64,000 nt of DNA from Treponema sp. (GCA_009782955.1 WRIB01000003.1:1-64000); one strand, 5' to 3'. Counted from the stretch's first letter, positions 19,867 to 30,576 are shown. Made by a program: numbers and translations. The notes: a model not told the origin generated them from the sequence alone.

Positions 19867-21954
19867 ATGTTTTTTTCCAAGTTAAAGATTTCCACTAAAC
19901 TTTTCATCTCCAGCGCTGTGTTTTTAATACCCGTTGCTGTCATGCTTTTGTTTATCAGTTCCATTACTGTCGGAATGATTAGAAGAAGCGGTAATGTCCG
20001 GAACGGAATAGACTCTCTTAAGCCTGCTGTAGTAGTTATGCAGAATTTGCCCGAATATCTTAATGTTTATATGGGCCTGGAACAGGGAGATTTAAGGCGT
20101 CTGGACGACCAAATCAGTGCGGCCGCTAAAACTCTGGATAATGAGATGAAGTGGTACAGTAAAAATGAAAGGGAACAGGCTGCTTTTTTATCCGATTGGG
20201 AGTCACTTAAAAAAATCGAAAAAAATGACGAAATGTTATATCAAAAATATCTGGATTATGTCCAGTCTGTCAGGGATCTGATAAACTTGATTGGAGAACG
20301 TTCCCGGCTGATCCTGGTTAATGATATTACAACATATTTTTATGTTTCATCGGCGCTTTCCAACATACCGGAAGCATCCATACGTCTGATTAATATTGGA
20401 AATCTTGTCCGTAAAAACCTCTTTGATGCAGAAAATGTAATCGAACGGTGGAACATTGAACTTGCAGAAGCCCAGGCTCAGGGACGCAGGCTTTCGGCAA
20501 GACCGTTTGATGGTGATCCCCGGAATATTACTTTAAATATGTTTGTTTCCACTGAGTTTCAGCTTATACGGAACAGTAATCTTTTGTTTGAATCGGACAG
20601 GGAAAGAATCAGCGGCAACCTGAAATCTGCAATGGAAGAAGATACCAGGCTTGCAGAGGAATTTGAGGATTTTGAGAAAAAACTGGAAAAGTATCAGGAT
20701 ACCGTTGGGATTTTGGCCGGACAGTACGGAAGAATGTCTGGTTCCAGTACACCAAACCTCTGTACAGCCGCCGAATTTCTGGAAACCCTGTCCCACTTGA
20801 ATACCGATCTGTCACTGCTGTGGGCAGATACTTTTGTCCATCTGGACACATTAATGCAGCGCAATTCGGCAAAAGCACGGGGACAGTTGCTTTGGTATCT
20901 TTCAATAGTTGTAATTTCGCTGGTATTGGCTTTGGCTTTTGTAGTGTTAATAACAATGGATATTAATCGTTCGGTAAAAAGCCTGAGGACGCTGTTTAAG
21001 GGGTTGAACGAAAACGATTTAACGCTGTATTTGCAGATTAATTCCAAAGATGAATTCGGCGAATTGATGGTAGCATTTAATGGATTCCTCGATGTACTTC
21101 GTTCCACATTCGGAAGTTTTAAGCAAAGTGCCCAACTGGTTTCCAATTCGGTTTTTGATCTTTCTTCATCATCAAAAGAAATTACCACAACCGCCAATGA
21201 ACAGTCTGCCAGTGTTTCCGAGATTGTCAGTACAATGGAAAGCAGCAAGAATCTTTCCGAACAGATCGCTTTTAAAACCACCGAAGTAGCCGGCCTTGCC
21301 ATAGAGACTCAGGAATTGAGCAGCAAAGGCGCCGATCTCAGGGAAGCGAACCAGAGCATGATGGAAGACATCCGGAAACAAAACCAGAAAATTATTAATG
21401 AAATACGGAATCTGTCGGATATGATTATCAGAATCAGCGAAGCAATCCGGATTATTGACGGCATAGCGGATCAGACAAAGCTGATTGCTTTTAACGCATC
21501 TCTTGAAGCGTCTTCTTCCGGCGAAGCGGGAGCGCGATTCTCTGTGGTTGCCTCGGAAATCAGGCGCTTTGCCGATAATGTGGTTGAATCAACAAAGGAG
21601 ATAAAGCAAAAAATTGAAGAAGTGCAGGGCGCTTCTCAGACTCTGATTGCTGAAGCCAACAATGGTTCCAAGCAAATCGAAATCGGTTATGAGAGAATGA
21701 GCGAACAGAAAATTGTGTTTGAGAATATTGTTGATAATTCTCAAAATGTAGCAACACGTTCTCAGCAAATATCTAATCTCAGCAAACAACAGGAGCTGGC
21801 TTCATCACAGATTTTCAGCGCTCTTAAGGAAATCTCCGCCGGGGTAAAGCAATTTGTGATTGCCACTTCTTCCACTTCCAAGATTGCCGAAAGTTTAAAC
21901 GGCATGTCTGAAGAATTAAAGGGAAAAGTGGATAAGTACCGTACTGAAACTTAA
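19867..21954 (+). CDS. Methyl-accepting chemotaxis protein (two TM, HAMP, signalling domain)
   Basis: DQTKLIAFNASLEASSSGEAGARFSVVASEIRRFADNVVESTKEI hairpin tip; HAMP-like region after the second TM. Confidence 0.92.
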   Translation: MFFSKLKISTKLFISSAVFLIPVAVMLLFISSITVGMIRRSGNVRNGIDSLKPAVVVMQNLPEYLNVYMGLEQGDLRRLDDQISAAAKTLDNEMKWYSKNEREQAAFLSDWESLKKIEKNDEMLYQKYLDYVQSVRDLINLIGERSRLILVNDITTYFYVSSALSNIPEASIRLINIGNLVRKNLFDAENVIERWNIELAEAQAQGRRLSARPFDGDPRNITLNMFVSTEFQLIRNSNLLFESDRERISGNLKSAMEEDTRLAEEFEDFEKKLEKYQDTVGILAGQYGRMSGSSTPNLCTAAEFLETLSHLNTDLSLLWADTFVHLDTLMQRNSAKARGQLLWYLSIVVISLVLALAFVVLITMDINRSVKSLRTLFKGLNENDLTLYLQINSKDEFGELMVAFNGFLDVLRSTFGSFKQSAQLVSNSVFDLSSSSKEITTTANEQSASVSEIVSTMESSKNLSEQIAFKTTEVAGLAIETQELSSKGADLREANQSMMEDIRKQNQKIINEIRNLSDMIIRISEAIRIIDGIADQTKLIAFNASLEASSSGEAGARFSVVASEIRRFADNVVESTKEIKQKIEEVQGASQTLIAEANNGSKQIEIGYERMSEQKIVFENIVDNSQNVATRSQQISNLSKQQELASSQIFSALKEISAGVKQFVIATSSTSKIAESLNGMSEELKGKVDKYRTET

Positions 21955-21965
21955 GGAGAAACGTT

Positions 21966-22973
21966 ATGCTTGGTTATGTTCTCTTTTTTATTGCCGGAAT
22001 TGTACTTATGGGAATAATTTTGATTCCGGTATTATATTCCTGTAAAAACCGAATCAACAGATTAAAAACCCAAAATGCAGAATCCGTCAAAGGAATATCT
22101 GTTTTTCGGGATAAAACAATAAAACTTGCATCCGCTGTTAATGAATCTGCCGGAGCTGTTTCCTTTTCCGGCAAGGAAGGTTTGGTTTCTGGAGGCGTCG
22201 AATCTGGCAGTATCGAAAAAATTGAAACTACCATCAGCGAAAACTCCCGGATTATCGCAGGAATTGCGGAAAAAACAAACAGCGTCGCAACAATTTCTTC
22301 CAAAATGGAAGAGGATGTGCTGCATGGATTTACCGTGCTGGAAAAAAATGTAAAAAAAATGGAGGATATTAAAGAAAAGAATTCGGGGATTATTAACGGT
22401 ATTATTTCGTTAAGCAATAAGGTTAATAAAATCCGCGATATTGTACGGGTTATTAATACTATTACCGATCAGACAAAGGTAATTGCATTTAACGCAGCAC
22501 TGGAAGCGGCAAGTGCGGGAGAAACCGGCAAACGTTTTGCCGTGGTTGCAGGAGAAGTAAACAGGCTGGCCGATGATATAGCCGGTCTGACACGGCAGAT
22601 TCGGGAACAGGTGGAAGAAATCCAAAGTTCTTCTTCTTCGCTTATTGTATACAGCGAAGAAGGCTCTGACAGAATCGCAGAGGGTTATAAACTTATCAAG
22701 GATTTGGAAGATATTTTTAAGGAAATCAAATCCGGTGCGGAAATAACTTCCAATCAGGCTCAAACCATAACAGTTTCTACCCAGCAGCAATTAAAATCCA
22801 GTGAACAGGTTTATTCCGCCGTTACCGAAGTGTCCCAAAGAATAAAGCACTTTATCGGTTCTGCCGAAGCGGTAGCGTTGTCAGCCGGAACCTTGTCAGA
22901 GCGTACCAATGAGCTGGAACAGTTCCTGACGGAGGAAGATACAACCAAACAGGGTGATTATGGGCATAGATAA
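21966..22973 (+). CDS. Short MCP-like protein (single N-terminal TM plus signalling domain)
   Basis: DQTKVIAFNAALEAASAGETGKRFAVVAGEVNRLADDIAGLTRQI; N-terminal TM only. Confidence 0.88.
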   Translation: MLGYVLFFIAGIVLMGIILIPVLYSCKNRINRLKTQNAESVKGISVFRDKTIKLASAVNESAGAVSFSGKEGLVSGGVESGSIEKIETTISENSRIIAGIAEKTNSVATISSKMEEDVLHGFTVLEKNVKKMEDIKEKNSGIINGIISLSNKVNKIRDIVRVINTITDQTKVIAFNAALEAASAGETGKRFAVVAGEVNRLADDIAGLTRQIREQVEEIQSSSSSLIVYSEEGSDRIAEGYKLIKDLEDIFKEIKSGAEITSNQAQTITVSTQQQLKSSEQVYSAVTEVSQRIKHFIGSAEAVALSAGTLSERTNELEQFLTEEDTTKQGDYGHR

Positions 22974-25752
22974 ATCCAAATATATCGGCAAATTTGTCGA
23001 AGAAGGATTTGAAAACATCTCAACTGTAGAAACACTTCTTTTTGAAATAAAAGAAGGTTCTTCCGTACAGGACGATCTGGTTACCCTTATGCGGGCGCTG
23101 CATACCCTTAAAGGTTCGGCGCGAATGCTGGAATTCAGGAATATCGAAACTCTTTCCCATACCCTGGAGACGGTATTCTCCGCTTTAAAAGAAGAAAGAA
23201 TATCCCTTAACGATAAAGCAGTTCGCCTCCTTCTAGTAGGTCTTGACGAGCTGAAAACAGGCCTTACCCTGATTAAATCAGGAGAACAGGATGCAGGAGA
23301 ATCAGCGGTTTTGCAGAAGGAACTTACTGCGCTTTCCGCAAACGAAGATTTTACCATTCCTGCAAGGGCTTCGGTTGTACTGCCTGCCGAACCGGATGAA
23401 AAACCTGTTGTTCCTGTTCCGGAAGAAAAAGCCTTGCCCGAGGCGAAGCCTCCGGCAAAAGAAGTGAGCAATGAACAGCCAAAATCAACCCGGACAGCAG
23501 GAACGATTGATAAATCCAAATACATCGGCAAATTTGTCGAGGAAGGATTTGAAAACATCGCAACTGTAGAGGCCCTTCTTTTTGAAATAAAAGAAGGAAC
23601 TTCCGTACAGGATGATCTGGTAACCCTTATGCGGGCGCTGCATACCCTGAAAGGTTCGGCGCGGATGCTGGAATTCAAAGACATAGAAGCTGTTTCCCAT
23701 TCAATGGAAACGGTGTTTTCCGCCTTAAAGGAAGAGCGGATTTCACTTAACGATAAAGCTATTCGCCTCCTTCTTTCCGGGCTGGATGAACTTAAAACAG
23801 GGCTAAATAAGGTAAAATCCGGCGCTGACGATGATATTCGCAGTGATGTATTTAAAAAAGAATTTACTGCACTTTCCGCAAACGAGGATTTTACCGTTCC
23901 TCCGGCAAGTGAAGTTAAGCCATCGGTACCGGCGGCAGATGCCGAAAGTGCAAAGGCCGAAAAAAAACCGGCCGCATCGGAACAAGTATCCCCCAAAGCC
24001 GAAAAAATTGTTTCTGCCGGAAGTTCCAAACGGAATAAATTGGAAGAAGCCAAATCCGAAAGTATCAGGATTTCTCTTGAACGGATAAATGAAATTATTC
24101 ACAGTATGGCGGCGCTTCAGTCTCTGGAAATTACCGCAAGAAATATCGCACGGGACACTGAAACCATAAACGAATCGTCCCGGCAGTTTTCCAGGCTTAT
24201 CAGCGCCGACCAATCCTGGAATTCGCCGTTAGTACAGGAATTCCGCTCAATAGAGTTAATGGCGAGCAAGCTGGGTTCTCTGGTAAAAAATTATGCTCTG
24301 GATGTAGGCAATCACATCCGGGGCGCCTATGACAGTGTAATTTCCCTGCGAATGCTTCCCCTTTCTACGGCGCTTGATGCATATCCGCGGTTTGTTTTTA
24401 CCATTGCATCGGAACTGGGCAAACAGGTACAGATAAAAATCGAAGGATCAGAAAATGAGATCGACAAAAACCTGATTGAATCATTGTCTGAAGTTTTCCT
24501 CCACATGATAAGGAATTCCATCGATCACGGCATTGAATCTCCGGAAGAACGGCGGGCTGCCGGAAAAAATGAAACCGGCCAATTGATCATTCGCTGTGTC
24601 CGGGAAAGCGGAAATATGAAGGTTACCATTACCGATGACGGAAAGGGAATTAATGTAGAGGGAATTCGCAAAAAAATTGTTGATAAAGGTTTGGTTTCCA
24701 GAGAAGCTGCCGCTACTTTTGGCGAAGAGGAACTTATTAACTACATATTCCAAAGCGGATTTTCTACCGCAGAAAAGCTTTCCAACGTTTCGGGCCGGGG
24801 AGTGGGAATGGATGCTGTCCGAAATAATATTGAGCTTATGAAAGGCAGCATTGCGATACAAACTAAGGTTGGAGAAGGTACAGTATTTATTATTTCTGTT
24901 CCGCTGTCGATGGCGTCTCTTATGGGGTTTCCTGTTGTTTCGTGCAACATGAAGTTTATTATCCCGGCCAATTTTGTAGATACGGTTATGCTGGTTGATA
25001 CCAAAGACATTATAACCGTTGTGGATCGTCCCGGAATTAAATATAACGGACGGATCATTAAATTGTTTTACCTGCATCATATCCTTAAAATACATGAGGA
25101 TGAAAAAAAGAATGACGGTGATTCAATCTTTGTGGTAATAGTTCAGGCTTATGAAGAAATTGTAGCCCTTGCGGTTAATAAAATAAGCAGTATGCGGCAG
25201 GTTATTCTGAAAACCATGCCGTCTTTTGTTGAACATATGGATATCTTTTCCGGAGTGGTGCTGAGCGAAGACTATGAAATGGTACCGGCTTTGCATATTC
25301 CGACGGTGATCAAAATGGCAAAGCGTACAAAAACTATCGACATGAAAAAACGGCATGTTGATTTTGAACGTATGCGAAAATCCATCCTGGTTGTGGACGA
25401 TTCCCGTCCTACGCGGGATATCGAGCGGGATATTCTCGAAGCCGAAGGTTATAAAGTGGATACTGCGGCGGACGGTTCTGAAGCACTGGCAGCGGCCAAA
25501 AATGTCCAATATGATTTGATTTGTACCGATATTGCAATGCCGAATATGGATGGTTTTATGCTGACGGAAAATATACGAAAAAATGATCGTTTAAAGGATA
25601 TTCCTATTATTGTTATTTCTTCCAGAACAGACGAAAAAGATCAGAATAAGGCAGCTCTTCTGGGAGCAAACCGCTATATCGTTAAAAATTCATTTAACAA
25701 TCACAATTTAGTAGCCGCTGTGCGTGAATTAATCGGAGAAGCTAATGGGTAG
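22960..25752 (+). CDS. cheA: CheA histidine kinase: two tandem Hpt domains, HATPase, CheW domain, C-terminal REC
   Basis: Two LMRALHTLKGSARMLEF motifs; MIRNSIDHGIESPEERRAAGK; GRGVGMDAVRNNIELMKG; ILVVDDSRPTRDIERDIL. Alternative GTG start at 22954. Confidence 0.95.
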   Translation: MGIDKSKYIGKFVEEGFENISTVETLLFEIKEGSSVQDDLVTLMRALHTLKGSARMLEFRNIETLSHTLETVFSALKEERISLNDKAVRLLLVGLDELKTGLTLIKSGEQDAGESAVLQKELTALSANEDFTIPARASVVLPAEPDEKPVVPVPEEKALPEAKPPAKEVSNEQPKSTRTAGTIDKSKYIGKFVEEGFENIATVEALLFEIKEGTSVQDDLVTLMRALHTLKGSARMLEFKDIEAVSHSMETVFSALKEERISLNDKAIRLLLSGLDELKTGLNKVKSGADDDIRSDVFKKEFTALSANEDFTVPPASEVKPSVPAADAESAKAEKKPAASEQVSPKAEKIVSAGSSKRNKLEEAKSESIRISLERINEIIHSMAALQSLEITARNIARDTETINESSRQFSRLISADQSWNSPLVQEFRSIELMASKLGSLVKNYALDVGNHIRGAYDSVISLRMLPLSTALDAYPRFVFTIASELGKQVQIKIEGSENEIDKNLIESLSEVFLHMIRNSIDHGIESPEERRAAGKNETGQLIIRCVRESGNMKVTITDDGKGINVEGIRKKIVDKGLVSREAAATFGEEELINYIFQSGFSTAEKLSNVSGRGVGMDAVRNNIELMKGSIAIQTKVGEGTVFIISVPLSMASLMGFPVVSCNMKFIIPANFVDTVMLVDTKDIITVVDRPGIKYNGRIIKLFYLHHILKIHEDEKKNDGDSIFVVIVQAYEEIVALAVNKISSMRQVILKTMPSFVEHMDIFSGVVLSEDYEMVPALHIPTVIKMAKRTKTIDMKKRHVDFERMRKSILVVDDSRPTRDIERDILEAEGYKVDTAADGSEALAAAKNVQYDLICTDIAMPNMDGFMLTENIRKNDRLKDIPIIVISSRTDEKDQNKAALLGANRYIVKNSFNNHNLVAAVRELIGEANG
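22969..23903 (+). repeat. 540-nt-offset internal duplication of the Hpt-coding segment in cheA
   Basis: 22969-23363 and 23509-23903 align at a constant 540-nt offset at both ends, with near-identical DNA at the start (gataaatccaaatayatcggcaaatttgtcga...). Confidence 0.85.
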
Positions 25753-27616
25753 AAAAGTATTGATTTTTGAAGATTCAGACATCTTTGCGGATATGCTTTT
25801 GGAATTCCTCAACAAGGAAGGTTATGAAACGGAGCGGGCGGAAAACGGTCTGGAAGGAATTAAAAAAGTATACAGTTTTCTTCCCGAACTAATCGTTTCT
25901 GACGTTGAAATGCCGCTTTTTAAGGGGTATCAGTCTACAAGGTTGCTTAAATCCCGGCCTGCAACCAGGGATATTCCGGTTATTATGTTTACTTCTCTGG
26001 GTGAATCAAAGGATAAATTCTGGGGTGAACAGGCCGGCGCTGATCATTATATAGAAAAAGCCCCTGAGAATTTTGCCGAACTTTCAAGGCAGATTCAGAA
26101 TTTGCTGGATAAAAGTCAGCCGGTTGATTATGAAAAAATAAAAAGGGAAGGAAAAAGAATTAACGATAATTCTCTTATAGAGATGGTGAATAACCTGTTG
26201 GACAACAAGTTATTTCAGACAACTCTTATCGGGCTGCTTGCCGAATTGTCCCATAAAGTTTCTTCGCTGGAAGAGACAGTACAGGGTGTTTTTGCACTTT
26301 TACAGAATGTATGTCAGGCTGAAATATGTTCCATAATGATTAAGGATGCAGATGACAGTTTGGTTGTGTATAATGGGAACAATGCGGGATATACCGAAGA
26401 GATAACCGAAGATTTTAAGGCAATTACAATTGCTGATTTTAATACCCGTTTTTCCGATTACAAGGTTGTTTCCAAAGAAGTCTTTGATTTTCTGCCGGCT
26501 GGCGAGAAAAACAAGAGGATCGAATCCTATATAATGATTGCGCTTGCAAGTTCGGGAGAGGACTTTGCAACGGTTCATATTGGCAATTCCATTAAGGAAT
26601 ATTTTTCTCCGGTTATTCTGGAAAATCTTAATGTTTTTCTTTCTACAGCAGCTCCGATTGTGGCAAATGCTTTGCGCCTCCGGCAGATGGAGATTCTGCA
26701 AAAGAAAACAAGAACCGCCTTTGCACGGTATGTTCCCATAGATGTAATGGACGAGATAATTAAAAAATCGTCGGCGCAATCAAGCCAAAGTGAAACCAGA
26801 GTTGTATCTATTCTGTTTTCGGATATCAGAAGCTTTACTAAAATTTCGGAAAATACGCCGGCACAGGAATTGGTAAATTTTCTTAATAGGTATTTTTCTG
26901 TTATGGGTAATCAGATTGTCGACGAAGGGGGCAATATCGATAAGTTTATCGGAGATGCTATTATGGCGATTTTTGGCGCCCCCAAAACTCTGGAAAATTC
27001 GGCGGCAAGTGCAATCAGATCGGCGCTGCGGATGGCTAAAGCCCTTGCTACTGTTGATACAACAGGTATTACCCTGCCGGATTTCGGGTTTGATGCAGGG
27101 ATAGGCATTAATTGCGGAGAATGTGTAGTCGGCAATATCGGCTTCCAGGATAAACTTGATTATACGGTTATCGGAGATACTGTTAACCTTGCTTCCCGGC
27201 TGGAAGGAATTACCAAGTATTATCATCAGTCAATTATCGTTTCGGAGAATATTTATGAAGAAGCGAAAGACCATTTTATTTTCCGGAAAACTGACAGTGT
27301 GCGGGTTAAGGGAAAAGATCAACCGGTAGGACTTTATACGGTATATGCCGCATGGCAGGGCGAAGAAGATGCGGAAACGCCAAAATCTCTGGTTATAGAC
27401 AAGGAATCTTTTGATCATTACAACAAGGGACTTAAACTCTATGCCATGCGGGAATGGGAAACAGCCAAACAATATTTTTCCAAAGCTCTGTCCATTGCCG
27501 AACAGGCAGGGAAGGAAGATTACCTTTCAACAATGTACCTTGATCGAATCGCCGAGTATCAGGTTAATCCGCCGCCTTCCGACTGGGACGCAACAATAAC
27601 CATGACAGAAAAGTAA
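25745..27616 (+). CDS. Response regulator with C-terminal class III adenylate/guanylate cyclase domain
   Basis: REC: LIFEDSDIFADMLLEF...IVSDVEMP; cyclase: VVSILFSDIRSFTKISE...IDKFIGDAIMAIFGAP...GIGINCGECVVGNIG...DYTVIGDTVNLASRLEG. Confidence 0.93.
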   Translation: MGRKVLIFEDSDIFADMLLEFLNKEGYETERAENGLEGIKKVYSFLPELIVSDVEMPLFKGYQSTRLLKSRPATRDIPVIMFTSLGESKDKFWGEQAGADHYIEKAPENFAELSRQIQNLLDKSQPVDYEKIKREGKRINDNSLIEMVNNLLDNKLFQTTLIGLLAELSHKVSSLEETVQGVFALLQNVCQAEICSIMIKDADDSLVVYNGNNAGYTEEITEDFKAITIADFNTRFSDYKVVSKEVFDFLPAGEKNKRIESYIMIALASSGEDFATVHIGNSIKEYFSPVILENLNVFLSTAAPIVANALRLRQMEILQKKTRTAFARYVPIDVMDEIIKKSSAQSSQSETRVVSILFSDIRSFTKISENTPAQELVNFLNRYFSVMGNQIVDEGGNIDKFIGDAIMAIFGAPKTLENSAASAIRSALRMAKALATVDTTGITLPDFGFDAGIGINCGECVVGNIGFQDKLDYTVIGDTVNLASRLEGITKYYHQSIIVSENIYEEAKDHFIFRKTDSVRVKGKDQPVGLYTVYAAWQGEEDAETPKSLVIDKESFDHYNKGLKLYAMREWETAKQYFSKALSIAEQAGKEDYLSTMYLDRIAEYQVNPPPSDWDATITMTEK

Positions 27617-27618
27617 TT

Positions 27619-29196
27619 TTACTTAAAATACATATTTTCAGCAAAAGCTTTTGTAAAATCTGTTTCTGCAGCAAGATTCTCCGTATTACTGCGGGTAATA
27701 ATTTCCCGGCAGTACGGTAAAAAAGTTGGATCAAAAAGACATTTTGCAGCGCCTTTTAAACTTGTATTACCGCAAACTATTGTATTTTTTTTTTCGCCGG
27801 ACTTTTCTGTAAATTCCGGAGGAAGAAGGCCTACCGTTGCGGCATTGTCCGGGTTTATGTAAAATCCTAATCCTCCCGCTATGTACACCGGGCCAAGGTT
27901 TTGAATGTTTTTAAAACCTGCTCGTTTACACAGAATGGTTATTCCGGATAGTATTGCGCTTTTAGCCAGTTGAAACTGACGTATATCTTTTTGGGATACG
28001 GTAATTCCATCCGAGATCGGAAAACCTTTTTCAGCATATTCTTCCGAAAGAACACCTGTTTCATCCATTACACCGAGGTTTTTCATTACAGCAAATGCAT
28101 CAATCAAACCTGCGCCGCAAATACCCCGAGGCGGAATATTATCAATGGTGGTAAAAGAGAGCGGGCCGAAATGAAAAATTTTACCGCTGCTTTTTTCTGA
28201 TTTTTTTTCTTTAATGCTTATCCGGTTAATCGCCCCGGGAAGAGCGCCGATTCCACAGCTTATTTCTGCTCCTTCAAAACATGGTCCTGCTGCAGTGGAA
28301 GTGCAGAGAAGCCGTTGTTCATTTGATCTCCATAAGGCTATTTCTCCATTGGTCCCAATATCTACAAGCATGGCATTTTCTTTGTGATTTAAAATGTCAA
28401 GATAAGCCAGTCCTGAAACAATATCGGCTCCTACAAAAGCGGATATTCCCGGCAGTACGATAATACTATCAACGGAAAGGTTTAGTTCCTTTCCGGAAAA
28501 ATTCCGATTTTCCAGAAATACAGGTGTAAAAGGTATTTTTCCCATGCCGGAAGGATCGGTTCCGCAAAAAAAGTGAAGCATTGTTGTGTTCCCGCTTACG
28601 CTACATTGTTTAATGCCGGATAAGCCCCATGTACAGATACAGTACTGCAGCATTTCTTCAATTTGCCGGTTAAGGGCGGTAAATAGCTCCTGGGTTTTCC
28701 CTTTTCCTGCAGCATTGATACGGCTCATTACGTCGGCGCCAAAACTTCGTTGGGCATTAAGAGCCGATATTGTTTCCAGGTTTTCTCCTGTATCCAAATC
28801 AAAAATTTCCAGTTGAACCGTAGTCGTGCCAATGTCTATTGCAACTCCGGCATTAAGGTTTTTATTTGATTTTTCTTTGTTCAATGTATTGGTTAATCCA
28901 GTGTTTGCCTCCGGTAGTTCAATGGTAATATCAGAAAGCGCTATTCCCCTGCAGGCAGGAAAACTATCGCCTGGTTTTAATTTCCCCCTTTTTTCTTCTT
29001 TAATTTTGATTTTTCCCTTTCGTAAAACAATATGGCATTTTCCGCAAATGCCGCGGCCGCCGCAAGGAGCAGAAAGTGTGATGCTGGATCGGGTCAGGGC
29101 AGACAGTATTGTCTCACAGCGAAAAGATTCACAATATCTTCCATCCTGAACAGTAATATGAAAAGTGTGGGGGAGGTTTTTTTGGCAACCGGACAT
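27619..29196 (-). CDS. ASKHA-domain 2Fe-2S corrinoid activation protein (RamA/RACE-like, DUF4445)
   Basis: N-terminal ferredoxin-type CGGRGICGKCHIVLRKG; AIDIGTTTVQLEIFDLDTGE; AMLVDIGTNGEIALW; PVYIAGGLGFYINPDNA. Confidence 0.92.
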   Translation of the reverse strand: MSGCQKNLPHTFHITVQDGRYCESFRCETILSALTRSSITLSAPCGGRGICGKCHIVLRKGKIKIKEEKRGKLKPGDSFPACRGIALSDITIELPEANTGLTNTLNKEKSNKNLNAGVAIDIGTTTVQLEIFDLDTGENLETISALNAQRSFGADVMSRINAAGKGKTQELFTALNRQIEEMLQYCICTWGLSGIKQCSVSGNTTMLHFFCGTDPSGMGKIPFTPVFLENRNFSGKELNLSVDSIIVLPGISAFVGADIVSGLAYLDILNHKENAMLVDIGTNGEIALWRSNEQRLLCTSTAAGPCFEGAEISCGIGALPGAINRISIKEKKSEKSSGKIFHFGPLSFTTIDNIPPRGICGAGLIDAFAVMKNLGVMDETGVLSEEYAEKGFPISDGITVSQKDIRQFQLAKSAILSGITILCKRAGFKNIQNLGPVYIAGGLGFYINPDNAATVGLLPPEFTEKSGEKKNTIVCGNTSLKGAAKCLFDPTFLPYCREIITRSNTENLAAETDFTKAFAENMYFK

Positions 29197-29310
29197 GAAA
29201 CAAGCATAACACCGGATCCTGTTGATGGGAAGGAGTGGGTGAATGCTGGTTTAAGAAAATTCCTGTAACAGAGTAGGTATTTATTCAGACTTTTCGTATT
29301 ATGATAAACT

Positions 29311-30576
29311 ATGGATTTGCGGGAAGTTCTTGATTTTTCCCAGTTGGAAAACCTTTTAAATTATTTTCAAATAACCACAGGTCTTGATGTTGCTCTCCAT
29401 GATGCTGAAGGTATTGTTACCATTAGCTGCAGGAGACCCGGAGCCATCTGCAAAGCTGCAGGAGACTCTGAGCTTTGCCTGAAACATATCTCCGCAGGCG
29501 GAAAAAAAGCAATGGAACTTGGTGAACCGTACATCTATGCCTGCGGTTGTGCCCTTGTAATGTGTTCTTCTCCGGTTGTGTTTGAGGAAGAATTAATCGG
29601 ATCCATTTCCTGCGGTCCGGCAATGCTCTGGGAGGCAGATGAGATTGCCAAAGAAGAAATTGCCAAAAAAACCGCATGCATGAATCTGCAATTGACGGAA
29701 GAACTGCTTAATGGAATTCCGTCCTGTGAATGCAGTAATATCACTGCCGCCTCACAGTTGTTATTCATAATTGTGAACAGCCTGACCAGAGAACATTCCA
29801 GATACCTGATGCAACGGGAACGGATTACAGAGCAACAGAGAGCCATTGCAAATCTTGTTCTTGAGAGGAAAATTACTGCCGCGGAACTGCGAAAAATGGA
29901 AAAACACAGCGCGCTGGCTTATCCTGCCGAAAAAGAAAAGGAATTAATCGCTTTTGTTCAGCTTGGAAAAAAACAACAGGCAGCTGCTCTTTTGAATGAT
30001 ATACTCGGCGTAATCTTCAGCATTGCCGAAGGCAGTATGGATACTATTCGGGTAAAACTTTTTGAACTTATCGCATTTCTTTCCAGGGCAGCAGTAGATG
30101 CCGGCGCTCCGCTAAAAGAAATAAATGCTATTACCAAAGAAGCATTTAAAATATGTGAGGATCAAACCAGTTTTGAACAACTTTGTTTTTTAACCACCCG
30201 TGCAATGGAGGGATTTATTGATACCGTATACCGGAATCGTAATCAAAAACAAGCGAGTTTTCATTTAACCAAAGCCATTGAGTATATACAGGAACATTAC
30301 ATGGAGGATCTTCCCCTTGCTACAGTAGCATCTTCGGTTTATGTAAGTGAATTTTACCTTTCGCATCTTTTCAGAAAAGAGATGAACCAGACATTTTCCG
30401 ATTATGCGACGAAAGTTAGAATTGATAAAGCACGGGAATTTTTGCGGGATGAACCTTCTGCACGGATACAGGAAATTGCACTTAAAACCGGATTTAACAA
30501 CCCTAATTATTTTGCAAAAATTTTTAAAAAACATACCGGAGTAAGCCCTAGGGAATATCAGGGATTTTTTAAATGA
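29311..30576 (+). CDS. PocR-domain AraC-family transcriptional regulator
   Basis: FQITTGLDVALHDAEGIVTI...YACGCALVMCSSPVVFEEELIGSISCGPAML (PocR sensory domain); C-terminal AraC HTH VYVSEFYLSHLFRKEMNQTFSDYATKVRIDKAREFLR. Confidence 0.92.
   Translation: MDLREVLDFSQLENLLNYFQITTGLDVALHDAEGIVTISCRRPGAICKAAGDSELCLKHISAGGKKAMELGEPYIYACGCALVMCSSPVVFEEELIGSISCGPAMLWEADEIAKEEIAKKTACMNLQLTEELLNGIPSCECSNITAASQLLFIIVNSLTREHSRYLMQRERITEQQRAIANLVLERKITAAELRKMEKHSALAYPAEKEKELIAFVQLGKKQQAAALLNDILGVIFSIAEGSMDTIRVKLFELIAFLSRAAVDAGAPLKEINAITKEAFKICEDQTSFEQLCFLTTRAMEGFIDTVYRNRNQKQASFHLTKAIEYIQEHYMEDLPLATVASSVYVSEFYLSHLFRKEMNQTFSDYATKVRIDKAREFLRDEPSARIQEIALKTGFNNPNYFAKIFKKHTGVSPREYQGFFK

Noticed and set aside
22896-24053. 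385-aa antisense ORF over cheA with internal repeats
   Set aside because: Its repetitiveness is explained by the sense-strand Hpt duplication; the Ser-rich composition is typical of a shadow frame.
29200-29268. Peptide ...TPDPVDGKEWVNAGLRKFL upstream of the PocR gene as a possible gene relic
   Set aside because: Short, no start codon of its own and overlaps the divergent promoter region; not enough evidence.
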